NCBI GenBank assembly: GCA_963741985.1
Contig: CAVUKD010000002.1
Span: 620,001 to 684,000, forward strand
Reading direction: 5' to 3'
DNA from: Cryomorpha sp963741985
Lineage (GTDB): Bacteria > Bacteroidota > Bacteroidia > Flavobacteriales_D > Cryomorphaceae
Length of the DNA stretch: 64,000 nt
Part shown: one piece after another, positions 35,181 through 45,197 of the stretch
Numbering within the stretch: position 1 is the stretch's first letter
Layout: each line of letters opens with the position of its first letter
The notes under the pieces: model-generated
Seen by the model: the letters and a program-made list of their open reading frames with translations, nothing else
Databases searched by the model: none
What the model was told of the DNA's origin: nothing
Made by a program: the position numbers and the translations under genes

Positions 35181-36146
35181 ATGAAAAAGATTGGACTTTT
35201 TATCGCTTTAGCACTCTTCATCCCTGGCATAATAGCGGCTCAAGGAATGTATAAGGATTTTGAAAAAGTGCGCAGCTTTGACGAACTCACGTACCCTTTC
35301 GAAGTAAAAAAAGCAGCTCTTTCTAACGGGATAGAAATAGCTTATATGGACGAAGGTTCCGGCGCCGAAACAATACTTTTTGTGCATGGACTAGGAAGCT
35401 ACGCACCCGCGTGGAAAAAGACAATCGAAGGCTTAAGCAAGAATTACCGTTGCATTGCCATCGATTTGCCCGGCTACGGAAAATCAACAAAAGGAGATTT
35501 TTCGGGTACCATGACTTTCTATGCCGACCTTATAAATCAATTCGCGAAAGCGCTTAATCTGGATGAAATCATCCTTGCCGGCCACTCTATGGGGGGACAA
35601 ATTTCAATTGTCGCCGCTCTGAAATATGCCGATTTGGTAAAAAAACTCATCCTCGTGTCCCCTGCAGGAATCGAAACATTTAGCGAGGGCGAAAAGGCTT
35701 GGTTTCGAAATGCCCTTACGGCAAAGGGCGTAATGCTCACTCCATTGCAGGATATTGAGACCAATATCGGCAGCAACTTTTACAAGATGCCTAAAGGTGC
35801 ATTCTTCATGGTGAGAGACCGGTATGCCATGACCGGTGCCGGTGATGAATTTTTATGGTATTGCAATATTATTCCCAAATGCGTGCGAGGCATGGTCAAT
35901 CAGCCGGTTATTCGGGATTTACCAAAAATAAAACAACCAACACTCGTTGTTTTTGGTGATTCAGATGCACTAATTCCTAACCGATATTTGCACGGTGGAA
36001 ATACAGCATCAATCGCGGAAAAAGCCGGTGAACTGATTCCCAACAGTCAGGTCGAGGTAATAAAAAAAGCGGGGCATTTTGTGATGTTCGAAAAGGCGGA
36101 TGAGGTGAATGGATTGATTGCGAAGTTTTTGAAAGAAGAGTCGTAA
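35181..36146 (+). CDS. Exported alpha/beta hydrolase
   Basis: The 321-aa protein has a signal peptide (KIGLFIALALFIPGIIAAQG) and the hydrolase motifs: LFVHGLGSYAP (oxyanion), nucleophile Ser in LAGHSMGGQIS, acid residue in VFGDSDALIPNR and His in KAGHFVMFEKADEV. It is probably a periplasmic esterase or lactonase. The gene begins 9 bp after the barrel gene, so the two form one transcript. It may release the acid imported by the sodium symporter, making it the first step of the proposed pathway (inference). Confidence 0.8.
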   Translation: MKKIGLFIALALFIPGIIAAQGMYKDFEKVRSFDELTYPFEVKKAALSNGIEIAYMDEGSGAETILFVHGLGSYAPAWKKTIEGLSKNYRCIAIDLPGYGKSTKGDFSGTMTFYADLINQFAKALNLDEIILAGHSMGGQISIVAALKYADLVKKLILVSPAGIETFSEGEKAWFRNALTAKGVMLTPLQDIETNIGSNFYKMPKGAFFMVRDRYAMTGAGDEFLWYCNIIPKCVRGMVNQPVIRDLPKIKQPTLVVFGDSDALIPNRYLHGGNTASIAEKAGELIPNSQVEVIKKAGHFVMFEKADEVNGLIAKFLKEES

Positions 36147-36355
36147 GAACCTTACATAATTACCTTTAATTCCCTCACAAACAAGTTACCGAATTGTGGC
36201 ACTTCGCACGTTTCAGAAGCAAAGGATCTCCCGATTGCAAAAATCTAAATTTGTAACGAAGACCCCTCGCGACCTTTGTGCCAAACCTTTAAGGCTATAC
36301 CAATAAGGTGGATCCCTTTGCGTGCACCCTCCGTCGAATTTCATAACTTCGGTTT

Positions 36356-37723
36356 GTGAAAACTCCCCTCCGAAAATTTGATTCATTCGCAGCTTCGCTT
36401 TTTCCTACGGAAGTGGAATATGTCAGAAATAACAATGAAATTTCCGACCCGGAGTTAATTTCTATCCTCGACAAGCTTTACATTCTGGTCAATTTTCCAG
36501 AAAAACGTATCGGTTTTGATCTAAAAATCGATCCGCGGAAATACTCCAGAATCATCAAATATTTCGACACCAAACTTCAAAAAATCGATGTCGATGCGTA
36601 TTACGCCTGGATTACCAAAATAGACTTTCAGATCACGACTGATGCAATTCCGCCAGAGGAACAGCAACGTATTTTGCAGGAGGTTGACAGCTTTGAGCCA
36701 AGCTGGTTTCATAGTGCAGCTTTTTACCGCACCATGCAGAATTATAAGCGGTATTTACTTATACGCTTTCGCGAAAAAGACTATATCATTATTAAGAATT
36801 TCCTCGAAAAATATTCAGATTACTATATTGATAATGAGAAGATTGAAAATAGAATAGCCAATCTAACGGCAAAATTTGTTCTGCCCGAAAAACTCAATCC
36901 TGACAAGGTAAAGAAAACAGATACCAACTTGTTGCTCGAAATCTTTCGAAACGAAAAAACAAGCAAGAAAAACCGCTATCAGGCACTTGTAGCATACAAT
37001 CTATATCATATCAATACGCGCCAAATTATCCCGATGATCCAGCCCATGATCGAATTGGAAAAAAGCCTGCTAAATGGCGATTTTTATTCCCGCCGGATCT
37101 TATCCAATTACTACGCCAATAAACTACTGCTGCGAAACTTTGAAGGCAATTATGAGCAGGCTACTTTCTGCGGTCAACAATCAATCAAGCAATACACCGA
37201 AGATTATTTGTACTACCTCAATAATTATTGCAGCGTGCTCATGAATTTAAATCGTTTTGATGAAGTATTGCAGCGCTCGAAAGATGCGATGAGGGTTTTC
37301 AAATCTTCCCAAGACAGTGCGCGTAAGGTCATTTTTATCGCGAATTACTGTCGGTGCCTCAACAATTACTTGGATTATAAAACAAGCCTTCGCCAAGGTA
37401 AACTCCTGCTCGACACCTTGGGATCCACGCTTTTCCAGTTCAAATGGCACTACTTTTTCAGAACCTATTTTTCTGCTCTGATGCAGGCAAACAGACATGA
37501 CGTGTTGATGCGTTTGGAAAAAAAATTCAAACTCACCGAGCAGGAGCGAAGCGGCAGATTTGATCCATACATCCAGCTATATACGCTCGCTGCAGCTTTC
37601 CTGGAAATGAAAATATCGCACGGTCAATTTCAAACCGAATTGGAAAGAATTCGGGAAATCTTAAAGTCCAGTCAAAAAATTGAAGTCCACCACCTCTTTT
37701 CAGAAGTGGAGAAATTGCAATGA
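36356..37723 (+). CDS. Helical repeat (TPR-like) protein of unknown function
   Basis: The 455-aa protein begins at GTG 36356. It is almost all helical, soluble and rich in Tyr/Asn. Repeat-like stretches (NYEQATFCGQQSIKQYTEDY; YYLNNYCSVLMNLNRFDEVL; YCRCLNNYLDYKTSLRQGK) suit a TPR-like solenoid. The N-terminal ~130 residues (FDSFAASLFPTEVEYVRNN) may be a separate domain. I do not recognise the family. It is a lone gene that converges with the SPOR-like gene. Confidence 0.55.
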   Translation: MKTPLRKFDSFAASLFPTEVEYVRNNNEISDPELISILDKLYILVNFPEKRIGFDLKIDPRKYSRIIKYFDTKLQKIDVDAYYAWITKIDFQITTDAIPPEEQQRILQEVDSFEPSWFHSAAFYRTMQNYKRYLLIRFREKDYIIIKNFLEKYSDYYIDNEKIENRIANLTAKFVLPEKLNPDKVKKTDTNLLLEIFRNEKTSKKNRYQALVAYNLYHINTRQIIPMIQPMIELEKSLLNGDFYSRRILSNYYANKLLLRNFEGNYEQATFCGQQSIKQYTEDYLYYLNNYCSVLMNLNRFDEVLQRSKDAMRVFKSSQDSARKVIFIANYCRCLNNYLDYKTSLRQGKLLLDTLGSTLFQFKWHYFFRTYFSALMQANRHDVLMRLEKKFKLTEQERSGRFDPYIQLYTLAAAFLEMKISHGQFQTELERIREILKSSQKIEVHHLFSEVEKLQ

Positions 37724-37744
37724 AAAAGAAGGTTTTCTAAAAAA

Positions 37745-38890
37745 TTATTTCAAGCCTTTGTTACGTTCGATCTCCACAGCAGAACTAACACTTATTTTCT
37801 CACCGTTGTAAAAAGAGACAATAAAAGCATTTGCAATGGCGTGATTGCGCACATAATTATTGCCGACCGCTGCATCCCTATACGAATAAAATACACCGGC
37901 GTAATAGCGTGCTAAATTGTCGCGCACCGTCTCACCCGAAATGGGAAAAAGGCCGTGGAAATTGTCGATATCCACATTGCTCGGATAATAGCCCAATTGA
38001 ATTTTATATACCAGACCATCCGGCACTTCCTTATCCATTTCCACTTCTTTGCTGGTGCTGGCCGTTTCGAAATAAGGCAAATGTTCAGGCTCATCTACAT
38101 TTTTCACATCATCGAGATGCTTTTTTTGCAAAAGCTGTCTGATTTCTTCGATTCGGCTGGACAGATCTTCGAGTCGAGATGTGCTTTGCGTCAACTGAAT
38201 ATTGATCAAATCTTGTTTTTGACGATACTGATATCGCGTTTTTTGATCGGTGGAGGCCTCGATTCTTGATTGAATCTGGTTGTTCATTTTTTCCAAATCG
38301 CCGATCTCGTCTTCATATGCATTCGAGGCTTGCTGGAAAGCAGTTTCATCTACTTCTAACCGAATAACTTCATCTCCGTATGGAAGCACCTCATACCTGT
38401 CGCCTTCAGATTCAGGCGCATCTGATTCGCCTCTCAGCAACAAGGAAGCATTGTAAAAATTCATTACCGAATTACTGAGTACAACGGATGCTTCTCGTCC
38501 AAAAACGTGATGCGACTCTATTTCGGACATCGGGTAATAAGCACGAATTATAGAGTCACCAGTTACCGCTTTTTTTACTCCGGAATATAAAAAGTCAACG
38601 GCTGGATAGTTGGTTTTAGGTGCGTAGTAAAGCGCTGTATCACCAAGCATTAATGCTCTTTTCACAAAGAAAAGGGCAGTGTCGGCATAAATTCGTGAAC
38701 TATCCACAGCATTGATGTAGGTCGTGAATTTCGTATAGAAATATCCCTCTTCAGCATATCGGGCGGCAGCTATCGCCGAATTTTTTGCTCGAGCACCCGG
38801 AAAATAATCGCGTTCGATTATATCATCCTGAGCTTTCAAACTCCCAGAAATTCCTACAAGAAAAACAAAAAGTAGAAGTTTGTGCATCAT
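37745..38890 (-). CDS. Exported coiled-coil protein with SPOR-like C-terminus
   Basis: The 381-aa protein has a signal peptide ending SLKAQ. Residues ~25-150 are helical, residues ~180-260 form a coiled coil (EIGDLEKMNNQIQSRIE; STSRLEDLSSRIEEIRQLLQ). The C-terminus, from VYKIQLGYYPSNVDID to AFIVSFYNGEKISVSSA, follows the SPOR pattern, including YYAGVFYSYRDA, where SPOR domains bind denuded glycan. A role at the septum or in the gliding/envelope machinery is possible. The closest known relatives in function are unknown to me. Confidence 0.6.
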   Translation of the reverse strand: MMHKLLLFVFLVGISGSLKAQDDIIERDYFPGARAKNSAIAAARYAEEGYFYTKFTTYINAVDSSRIYADTALFFVKRALMLGDTALYYAPKTNYPAVDFLYSGVKKAVTGDSIIRAYYPMSEIESHHVFGREASVVLSNSVMNFYNASLLLRGESDAPESEGDRYEVLPYGDEVIRLEVDETAFQQASNAYEDEIGDLEKMNNQIQSRIEASTDQKTRYQYRQKQDLINIQLTQSTSRLEDLSSRIEEIRQLLQKKHLDDVKNVDEPEHLPYFETASTSKEVEMDKEVPDGLVYKIQLGYYPSNVDIDNFHGLFPISGETVRDNLARYYAGVFYSYRDAAVGNNYVRNHAIANAFIVSFYNGEKISVSSAVEIERNKGLK

Positions 38891-39029
38891 ACAATTGACT
38901 GAACAGCAATTTTAAGCAATAAAGAAAACATAATTATTTTATAAAAGCGGATGTTTTCAACAAATCATTCAGGACAAAACCTTCATCTTTTTCTTGTCGT
39001 ATTCAGAATAATAACCCAGCTTTGAAATT

Positions 39030-40193
39030 GTGAAAAAATGTCTCCTTATCCTTTGCGTTATTTGCCTAACTACCACACTAAAAGCTGGCAATCAAAGCAG
39101 TGGTGCCACTCCTTCATCAGCTCAAAGGCAGACCATAAAAAGCAAAAATTTAAGCCCCGTTCCTTCGGATACGACAAAATCGGAAGATCTTGGAGCTTTT
39201 TTCGACGGATTTTCTGTCGGTGCCAGTGCCGGAGTAGGACTTTTTCATGGTTCACTTGCCGATTATGATATTTTCGCTCCCTTTCGAGATTTCAGCACTT
39301 ACTACAAATTTGGATGGCGTGCTAACGTGCAACGCGAAATAAAATGGGGCCTGTCAGCCAAACTTGGATTTGAAAAAGGAAAGCTTGCCGGTGGCCGCCT
39401 TCCGGGAAAACAGAGTATTCCGGTAGATTTTGAATCGATTTACAATACGACTCAATCTGTCAGTAACTTACGATGTTCTGGATGCTTTAAGCAAAAAAGA
39501 CGGACTCGAAAATCATAAATTTTACCTCAATGCCGAAATCGGAATCGGGATGATCTTTTTTCCGATCGGTATCGTACTGGCGAGCAGAAGACGGACGTCC
39601 ACGTGATTTTGTGGGTTATACCGTTACAGACGATAATCCTCCTACCCAGCGATATACACTTGATGCGAAAACAAAACCCGCCATAGCATTTAATGTGCCT
39701 GTAGGGTTCACTTTTGGCTACAGAGTGAATTATAAGACAGATTTCACTTTCAGCTACACTCTTAATAATCTTTCCACCCAGCGACTCGATACCTGGGATC
39801 GCGATTATGCATCACAAGATAAATACTCCTATTTTGGACTCGGGATCCGATACAATTTCAACCGCTCCAAATCGGACTATCCAAAGAAGAAAGTGAAAGA
39901 GCCAAAGGATGAGGCAGCACATGGATAAGAAATGGGGCATTATTCGGTTCCAAAAAAGATGATGTACAGCCGCAAAACGTTCTGGTTCAAACGCCTATAC
40001 AATCACATCAGTCAGGAAAAATTGACACGACAAAGAGGACAAACAACTCGACGATGTGAAAATGAAAATGTTCGAACTTCAGTTGAAACTTTTCGAAATG
40101 CAGTATCTCCTCAACGGTGGTGACCCAAATGCTGCCCTGCGAAAAGTAATCTCAGTTTTACCAGCCGAATCCGAAATCCCAATTCAGAGGTAA
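39030..40193 (+). pseudogene. Outer-membrane barrel gene broken by several frameshifts
   Basis: A GTG at 39030 starts KKCLLILCVICLTTTLKAG, a signal peptide. The barrel follows in frame 1 (FFDGFSVGASAGVGLFHGS; YYKFGWRANVQREIKW), then frame 2 near 39455 (LSVTYDVLDALSKKDGLENH), then frame 3 after a T6 run near 39556 (YWRAEDGRPRDFVGYTV; DFTFSYTLNNLS). A tail continues in two more frame changes near 39945 and 40045 (KKDDVQPQNVLVQ; MFELQLKLFEMQYLLNGG) and ends at 40193. At least four indels are therefore needed. Net frame change is zero. Confidence 0.7.
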
Positions 40194-40228
40194 TTATTTC
40201 ACCTGAAAGATATTCAGGAACATAGGTT

Positions 40229-41769
40229 TTATTGCCAGTCAGAGTTCTGGTACGAGAAATTCGCAAATAAAACGGCGTCCATTGATTAATTCCCAATTAA
40301 TATTCAGGGCAAGCCCTGTTTGACTCAAGTCAACCGTATCCATAAATTCGAGCCCTGATAACATTTGCGTTCCCATTGATAATTTCGTATAGGTGTTGTG
40401 GTCCTTTGCGCGCATACCAAAAAGAACCTTCCACATAGAGATTGGCGAGAGGATCGAATCGCGCCTTCAGGAAAATCTCATCGGCATTCTCCCCCAGATA
40501 GTTTCCGAGAATATACTGATTGGACTCAAATGTAGTAGACTGAATTTGATGGCGATATGTCCAGGGATTGGTCCGCGTATATTCCGCCGAAAGCTGGAGA
40601 TTGGGAAGGGCATTGTACCAGGTAGCACCCAGTTTTAAGCTCATGATATTTGTCTGCTTATCCGAATTCCAAATATTACTCAGACTCACTTCATCGACAA
40701 AAAGGGAAGCGTGAACATGAAGGTTCTTCAAACTCCGGCTGCTGATATCAAAAAACATTTGGGCATTTTGACCCAATTCATTACTACCCGTGCCATTATA
40801 CGTGTGGTCAGCAGATTTGAAAAACATAAAAGGAATGAAATAAACCGGCTGAATTCCGTTATCGCTGTAGACAATTGAATTTCCAAAAGTAAAATCCGTC
40901 TTAAAGTTGGACTTGATCGTGAAATAATTGGCAGCTATATTTTTGTTCATATAGATCTTCCGACTTCCGTTTGGGGTAAGATAGGTGCGCGCGCTATCGA
41001 GTTCTTCCGAAACCAGCCACCCATGAATATATTGAAAATCAAGCCACTTTACTGGATAAAGGCGATAAGATATTGCCGCATACGACGGTGCCTTACCGGA
41101 AAAAATATTCGGACTTCTTTCGGCATTTCCCCAGATATAGCGATCTTTCAGAAGTGAAATATCTCCCCATTTCCAGTTGTAACTAATACCACCCTGCGCC
41201 TCATTATAATCATTTGATTTCGTGGCAAGTATATTTTTATAATTCTGACCGGGAAGAGGAGTAAGATACTGTGGCGTAGCCAATACCTGCGTTACAGAAT
41301 TATCGCGCAGCGATCCATAAAAACCAAACTTACCGGCTGATGCTTGAAAAGAAGCTCCTATACGCCGATGGGTTCGCGAACCATTTTCATTATACATTAC
41401 TGAACCTCCCAAAATGGGATTAACAGTTACCTGAAAAGTGGAATCACTATAGTAAAAAAGATCTCTTCTGCGATCCCATTCTTTTCCGGTATGCAGTTCT
41501 TTTCCATAGTCCTTCAGATAAAAATCAAGAGCTGCTGTTTGTCGGGAAGTCAATTCTTCACGGTGCGCATCGAGGGAATCTAACTGAACGGCAATGAAGG
41601 TACGCGCAAAAGGCTTCGCAAAAGTATTTATCCGGATCAGCTGAGCGGCTGCCATCTCATCGAGAAAGGCATACACAGAATTGCCCGAAGGCTCAAAAAC
41701 AACCTGACAAGTTGCATCGGAAAAGCGAAATATGAGTAAAATAAAAAATGAAATTCGAAGAAACTTCAA
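40229..41769 (-). pseudogene. wzi: Capsule assembly Wzi-like protein, frameshifted near the 3' end
   Basis: The main frame (41769-40330) encodes a 479-aa Wzi-type barrel with a signal peptide (LRISFFILLIFRFSDATCQ) and phrases such as IGASFQASAGKFGFYGSL, ISLLKDRYIWGNAERSPN and NYLGENADEIFLKARF. It stops at 40330, but the natural end continues in another frame (LEFMDTVDLSQTGLALNINW, then ELINGR) and, after a further shift, ends FANFSYQNSDWQ at 40229, the usual Wzi end. Wzi holds capsule at the cell surface. Two indels in ~130 bp, next to an equally damaged gene, may be assembly errors. It overlaps the sugar-transferase stop by 4 bp. Confidence 0.8.
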
Positions 41770-42818
41770 TGACTGCGTGCTTTATGCAAAAAGATATTGT
41801 TAAATGCCTTCATGCAATATGAAAAATCGGTCGTAAAAGGATCTTGCACATAAGATTGAATATACCGCGACTCCGACTCCATGATTTCATCAATATTTCG
41901 AGGTAGATCTGCATAAAAAGGTGGGATAAGTCCGGGTTTCCCTTTAATTCTCAAAATTTTATGCTCGGGTGTATATAAGCTGAGATAATGTTCGCTAAGT
42001 GGTCGCACGCCAACCAACTTTAAGTCGCCTCGAAGAATATTATAGATCATAGGAATTTCATCAATCCAGAATTTTCGCATCCACCGGCCCCATTTCGTAA
42101 TACGGAAATCATTTGCAAATTTCCCCCCCTCTTCGAGATCGTTTTGCTTAAATACATATTCCTGAATGTACTCGGCATATGGATGCATTGTTCGGAATTT
42201 ATAAACGGTAATGGGATTGCCATTTCTCCCCACGCGTTTAATTCTCAATATCAATCCTGTACTCGGCTCCGGTTTTTCTTTTGGCAAACCGACCTTCCGC
42301 GCTTTGAAATAAAGCATGTTTTGAATCTCTTCAACCGATTCGATTTCGAATCCGCAATACACGAGCCTCCCGAGAATTTCGGACTTCGACAAAGCCCTAT
42401 TGCGACCATTCGTGAGAAAAAAGTAGATGCGCTTAGTAAATTTAAATTTCGGAAAGACACGCTTGAAAATAAAATCAACAAAGTAATAGAGGTGGTTCAG
42501 TCCTTTTGGAAATTTATTAAAAATACGAACCTTTCTTTGCTCGAGCGTCTCCACGCATCCGGTGAAAGATCCATTTGGACTTAGCTTCGAATTAGCCAAT
42601 TTAAAATATGTATTAATACCCTTAATATCATTAACACGTTGAAAATTAATCAGATTATCGAGATAACCATCCGCATATTTCAAGAGATTGGTAGAATCTG
42701 TGATTTTCAGAATCTCTGTTTTTGCCTGCCGGTCGCTGAGAAACGGGGCGATAAAGGCGAGCAATTTATTGCCGGATACTCCTTTTAACTGAGTCATCTC
42801 AGTTGCTACATGTAACAT
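41766..42818 (-). CDS. Polyprenyl-phosphate sugar transferase (initiating glycosyltransferase)
   Basis: The 350-aa protein ends in a bacterial sugar-transferase domain: RVGRNGNPITVYKFRTMHP, RITKWGRWMRKFWIDEIP and NILRGDLKLVGVRPLSEHY. The N-terminal ~190 residues (INTYFKLANSKLSPNGSF, TGCVETLEQRKVR, LSKSEILGRLVYCGFEI) resemble a methyltransferase-like extension seen in some Bacteroidota transferases, not the usual membrane-span array. It probably loads the first sugar phosphate onto undecaprenyl phosphate. The ATGA overlap with wzi indicates one operon. Confidence 0.85.
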   Translation of the reverse strand: MLHVATEMTQLKGVSGNKLLAFIAPFLSDRQAKTEILKITDSTNLLKYADGYLDNLINFQRVNDIKGINTYFKLANSKLSPNGSFTGCVETLEQRKVRIFNKFPKGLNHLYYFVDFIFKRVFPKFKFTKRIYFFLTNGRNRALSKSEILGRLVYCGFEIESVEEIQNMLYFKARKVGLPKEKPEPSTGLILRIKRVGRNGNPITVYKFRTMHPYAEYIQEYVFKQNDLEEGGKFANDFRITKWGRWMRKFWIDEIPMIYNILRGDLKLVGVRPLSEHYLSLYTPEHKILRIKGKPGLIPPFYADLPRNIDEIMESESRYIQSYVQDPFTTDFSYCMKAFNNIFLHKARSH

Positions 42819-42903
42819 TCGATTGGCTTTCTTGTCCGACTCTAAATTTAATGGCTACACCCTTGCGCATCGGTCGGGTGATCAATAGTTTTAAACAAAG
42901 AAA

Positions 42904-43959
42904 TTAACGGTCCCGAAGGGCTGTTTTTTCAAATGTTTCTACCCAAAATGGTGTAACAGAAATGTATTCATCGAGTAGCTTTTGACGTCTCTTCTGCCAC
43001 TCATTTTTAAGATCCGGACTTTCAATCCATTGAAGAATTGTTTCGAGCAATTTTTCGGATTGATTGGAGGGAATGCCTTTTGTGAGCTGGAATTTATGCT
43101 CCAATTCTTCGAGGTAACTCAGTTCTCCCACAAAATCATTAAACCGTATTGAAGGAACCCCAAGCACCGCAGCTTCAGCGGCCATGGTTTGTGAATCACC
43201 GATATAAAGTGAAGCGTGCGCCATGACTTGATGCATTTTCGAAGGGTGCACAGGAACACGGTAAGGCTCGAGCCTTTCGGCAAAAGGTCTTTCGGAAGTT
43301 ATGAACACCCGGCCGTATGGCTCGAGAAGCGCAATGATTTTTAGCGCAAGTGCATCATTAATTCCTTTTCTTCCTTCATCGTGGTGCGCGTGAAGTGAGG
43401 CAAAGCGAAGGATGAAATACGACTCGCCATTGCGAAAATCTTCAGGTAATTCATCGGGGTCTGGAGTAAAAACGTCGGGGTGCAAATAGGCCAGTTCGTG
43501 GTATCCGGCGTACCCGATTTTCTTATCATTTGCCGGTGACTGATCGCAGCAATCAGGGGCAAGAATGGCAGTGGCATATGGAAAAGCGAATTTTGCCATG
43601 AGTGGAATTGCCGCACTATCATCTTCATTCACGACTACTGAAGGAATCCTTAGCAATTTTCCGACATGGGTTATGACCAGATCCGTTCCGATGAGGAGAT
43701 GCGGCCTGAAGCGACGTACAATTTTCCACATCGATATTTCCCGCTTGGCAATCGCCGCGATAATCCCCATTTTTCCGGAAGGTTTTCGCGCCGGAAATTT
43801 TACAATATCCCATTTTTCTCTCTCGAGAAGATCAAAGAGAACATCCTTACCTCGGGCTACGACTTTTACCTCATGACCTTTTTCCAATAAGGAAGATATT
43901 GCATATTTAAAATTATGGTAATGAGCAGGATGCCCCATGTAAAACAGGAACTTGCTCAT
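42904..43959 (-). CDS. DUF354 family protein (glycosyltransferase/epimerase-like fold)
   Basis: The 351-aa protein starts FLFYMGHPAHYHNFKYAIS, typical of DUF354. It continues VKVVARGKDVLFDLL, FRPHLLIGTDLVITHVGKLL, SYFILRFASLHAHHDEG and ASLYIGDSQTMAAEAAVLGVP (in part), like the UDP-sugar-binding half of GT-B enzymes. The reaction is not established. It is a common member of Bacteroidota and archaeal polysaccharide loci. Its start overlaps the next upstream gene by 4 bp, and an 85-bp gap separates it from the sugar transferase. Confidence 0.8.
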   Translation of the reverse strand: MSKFLFYMGHPAHYHNFKYAISSLLEKGHEVKVVARGKDVLFDLLEREKWDIVKFPARKPSGKMGIIAAIAKREISMWKIVRRFRPHLLIGTDLVITHVGKLLRIPSVVVNEDDSAAIPLMAKFAFPYATAILAPDCCDQSPANDKKIGYAGYHELAYLHPDVFTPDPDELPEDFRNGESYFILRFASLHAHHDEGRKGINDALALKIIALLEPYGRVFITSERPFAERLEPYRVPVHPSKMHQVMAHASLYIGDSQTMAAEAAVLGVPSIRFNDFVGELSYLEELEHKFQLTKGIPSNQSEKLLETILQWIESPDLKNEWQKRRQKLLDEYISVTPFWVETFEKTALRDR

Positions 43960-45197
43960 GGAGTTACAATTTTTTCCCGCGAAAGCGGACTATGCACATC
44001 TTTATCCGTTTTCTGGAGTTCGGCGGCATTAAGCATGGAAGCCATTGCAAGAAACATCCATGCATTTCCCCAGCGCATATACGTTGTGCGATCGGTAAAA
44101 TATCGATGCTTTCGGTAGTAAAAATATCCCCGTCGATCCTGGAAATTTTCAAGTGTAAATTTCAGTATCAATTTTCCTGAATCACGTGCTCTCCGGCTTC
44201 GGCTGTATTGATGATATTTTACAGCGGTGATTATTCCCTGCGCCTGATGATGAATATCAGCAGGGTATTCACCCGGGAGCCGCCAAACTGCTCTGCCGTC
44301 CCGGCGAAATTGATTGTCGCGATAAAACTCAAATCCCTCCTGAAGAGATTTTTCCACCACTTCGGGCCAGTAATCCAGTGCCTGACAAATTTCCAAAACC
44401 GAATCAAGAATAAACCCCTGGTGAAAATCAATTTGAACCCTTTGCTTTCCTGTGGCAATATCTTCACTGTAATTCCAGCTACCATCCGACTTCTGCCGCG
44501 AAAGAACTGTATCGAGCGCTCTTTTTGCAATATTATAGTAGGCTTGCTGATGTGTATGTGCATATGTGAGGGCATAAGCCTGCGCAGCCAAAAGAGATGC
44601 ATTGTAGCAAAAATCAGGTTTCACCGTGCTATAACTGATCATGTAATCGTCTTCCCGATCCGTATGATAGAGAGCTTCGGTCAAAAAAACACAGACCTGC
44701 TGCATAGCATCGAGCGCGCGTTTATCCGCGTACTTTTTGTAGTAGGCGTCAAGTCCCTGCACTACAAATCCGCTTACCACGGAGGTTGGCGACCAGGCTT
44801 TGAGATATTTTTCCGGACTCGCCCATGGAAATGGATAACCCCATGCCAGACCAGGTGTATTTGCCGTTTTGAGTTCCATCAACTTGTCAAAAAGCCAAAG
44901 ACATTTGTTTTCATTTTCTTCGCTCTTCGGCAAAAGGCTGTAGCCGTGTAGAAAAAGCCCAAGAGCTTTGGGATTCCACATTTTTGGAACACCGAATAAT
45001 TTACGAAAATTCAGTGGATTGCGTTTAAAAAGCTGAATAGCAAGAATAGGCGGCCACTTCCCTAATTTTCGAAAGGGAAATTTGCTCGTAAGCACGTCGT
45101 ATGGGTCGTATCCCTTGTATTTCCGCCGAGAGACAAATTGCTCCAGATTGATGAACGACCTGCGCAACTTGATCAGTTCGCGTTCGGAGAATTCCAT
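43956..45197 (-). CDS. Alpha/alpha-barrel glycan-active protein, unknown specificity
   Basis: The 413-aa protein has no signal peptide. It is helical with aromatic motifs typical of six-hairpin glycosidases and uronyl epimerases: WGYPFPWASPEKYL, YMISYSTVKPDFCYNASLLAAQ (in part), SRQKSDGSWNYSE, QIDFHQGFILDSVLEI and TTYMRWGNAWMFLAMASML (in part). The Asp/His/Trp clusters suit sugar binding, but no family signature is firm. Position between a DUF354 gene and a bi-domain oxidoreductase suggests processing of the same polysaccharide. Both ends overlap its neighbours (4 and 25 bp), showing tight coupling. Confidence 0.65.
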   Translation of the reverse strand: MEFSERELIKLRRSFINLEQFVSRRKYKGYDPYDVLTSKFPFRKLGKWPPILAIQLFKRNPLNFRKLFGVPKMWNPKALGLFLHGYSLLPKSEENENKCLWLFDKLMELKTANTPGLAWGYPFPWASPEKYLKAWSPTSVVSGFVVQGLDAYYKKYADKRALDAMQQVCVFLTEALYHTDREDDYMISYSTVKPDFCYNASLLAAQAYALTYAHTHQQAYYNIAKRALDTVLSRQKSDGSWNYSEDIATGKQRVQIDFHQGFILDSVLEICQALDYWPEVVEKSLQEGFEFYRDNQFRRDGRAVWRLPGEYPADIHHQAQGIITAVKYHQYSRSRRARDSGKLILKFTLENFQDRRGYFYYRKHRYFTDRTTYMRWGNAWMFLAMASMLNAAELQKTDKDVHSPLSREKIVTP

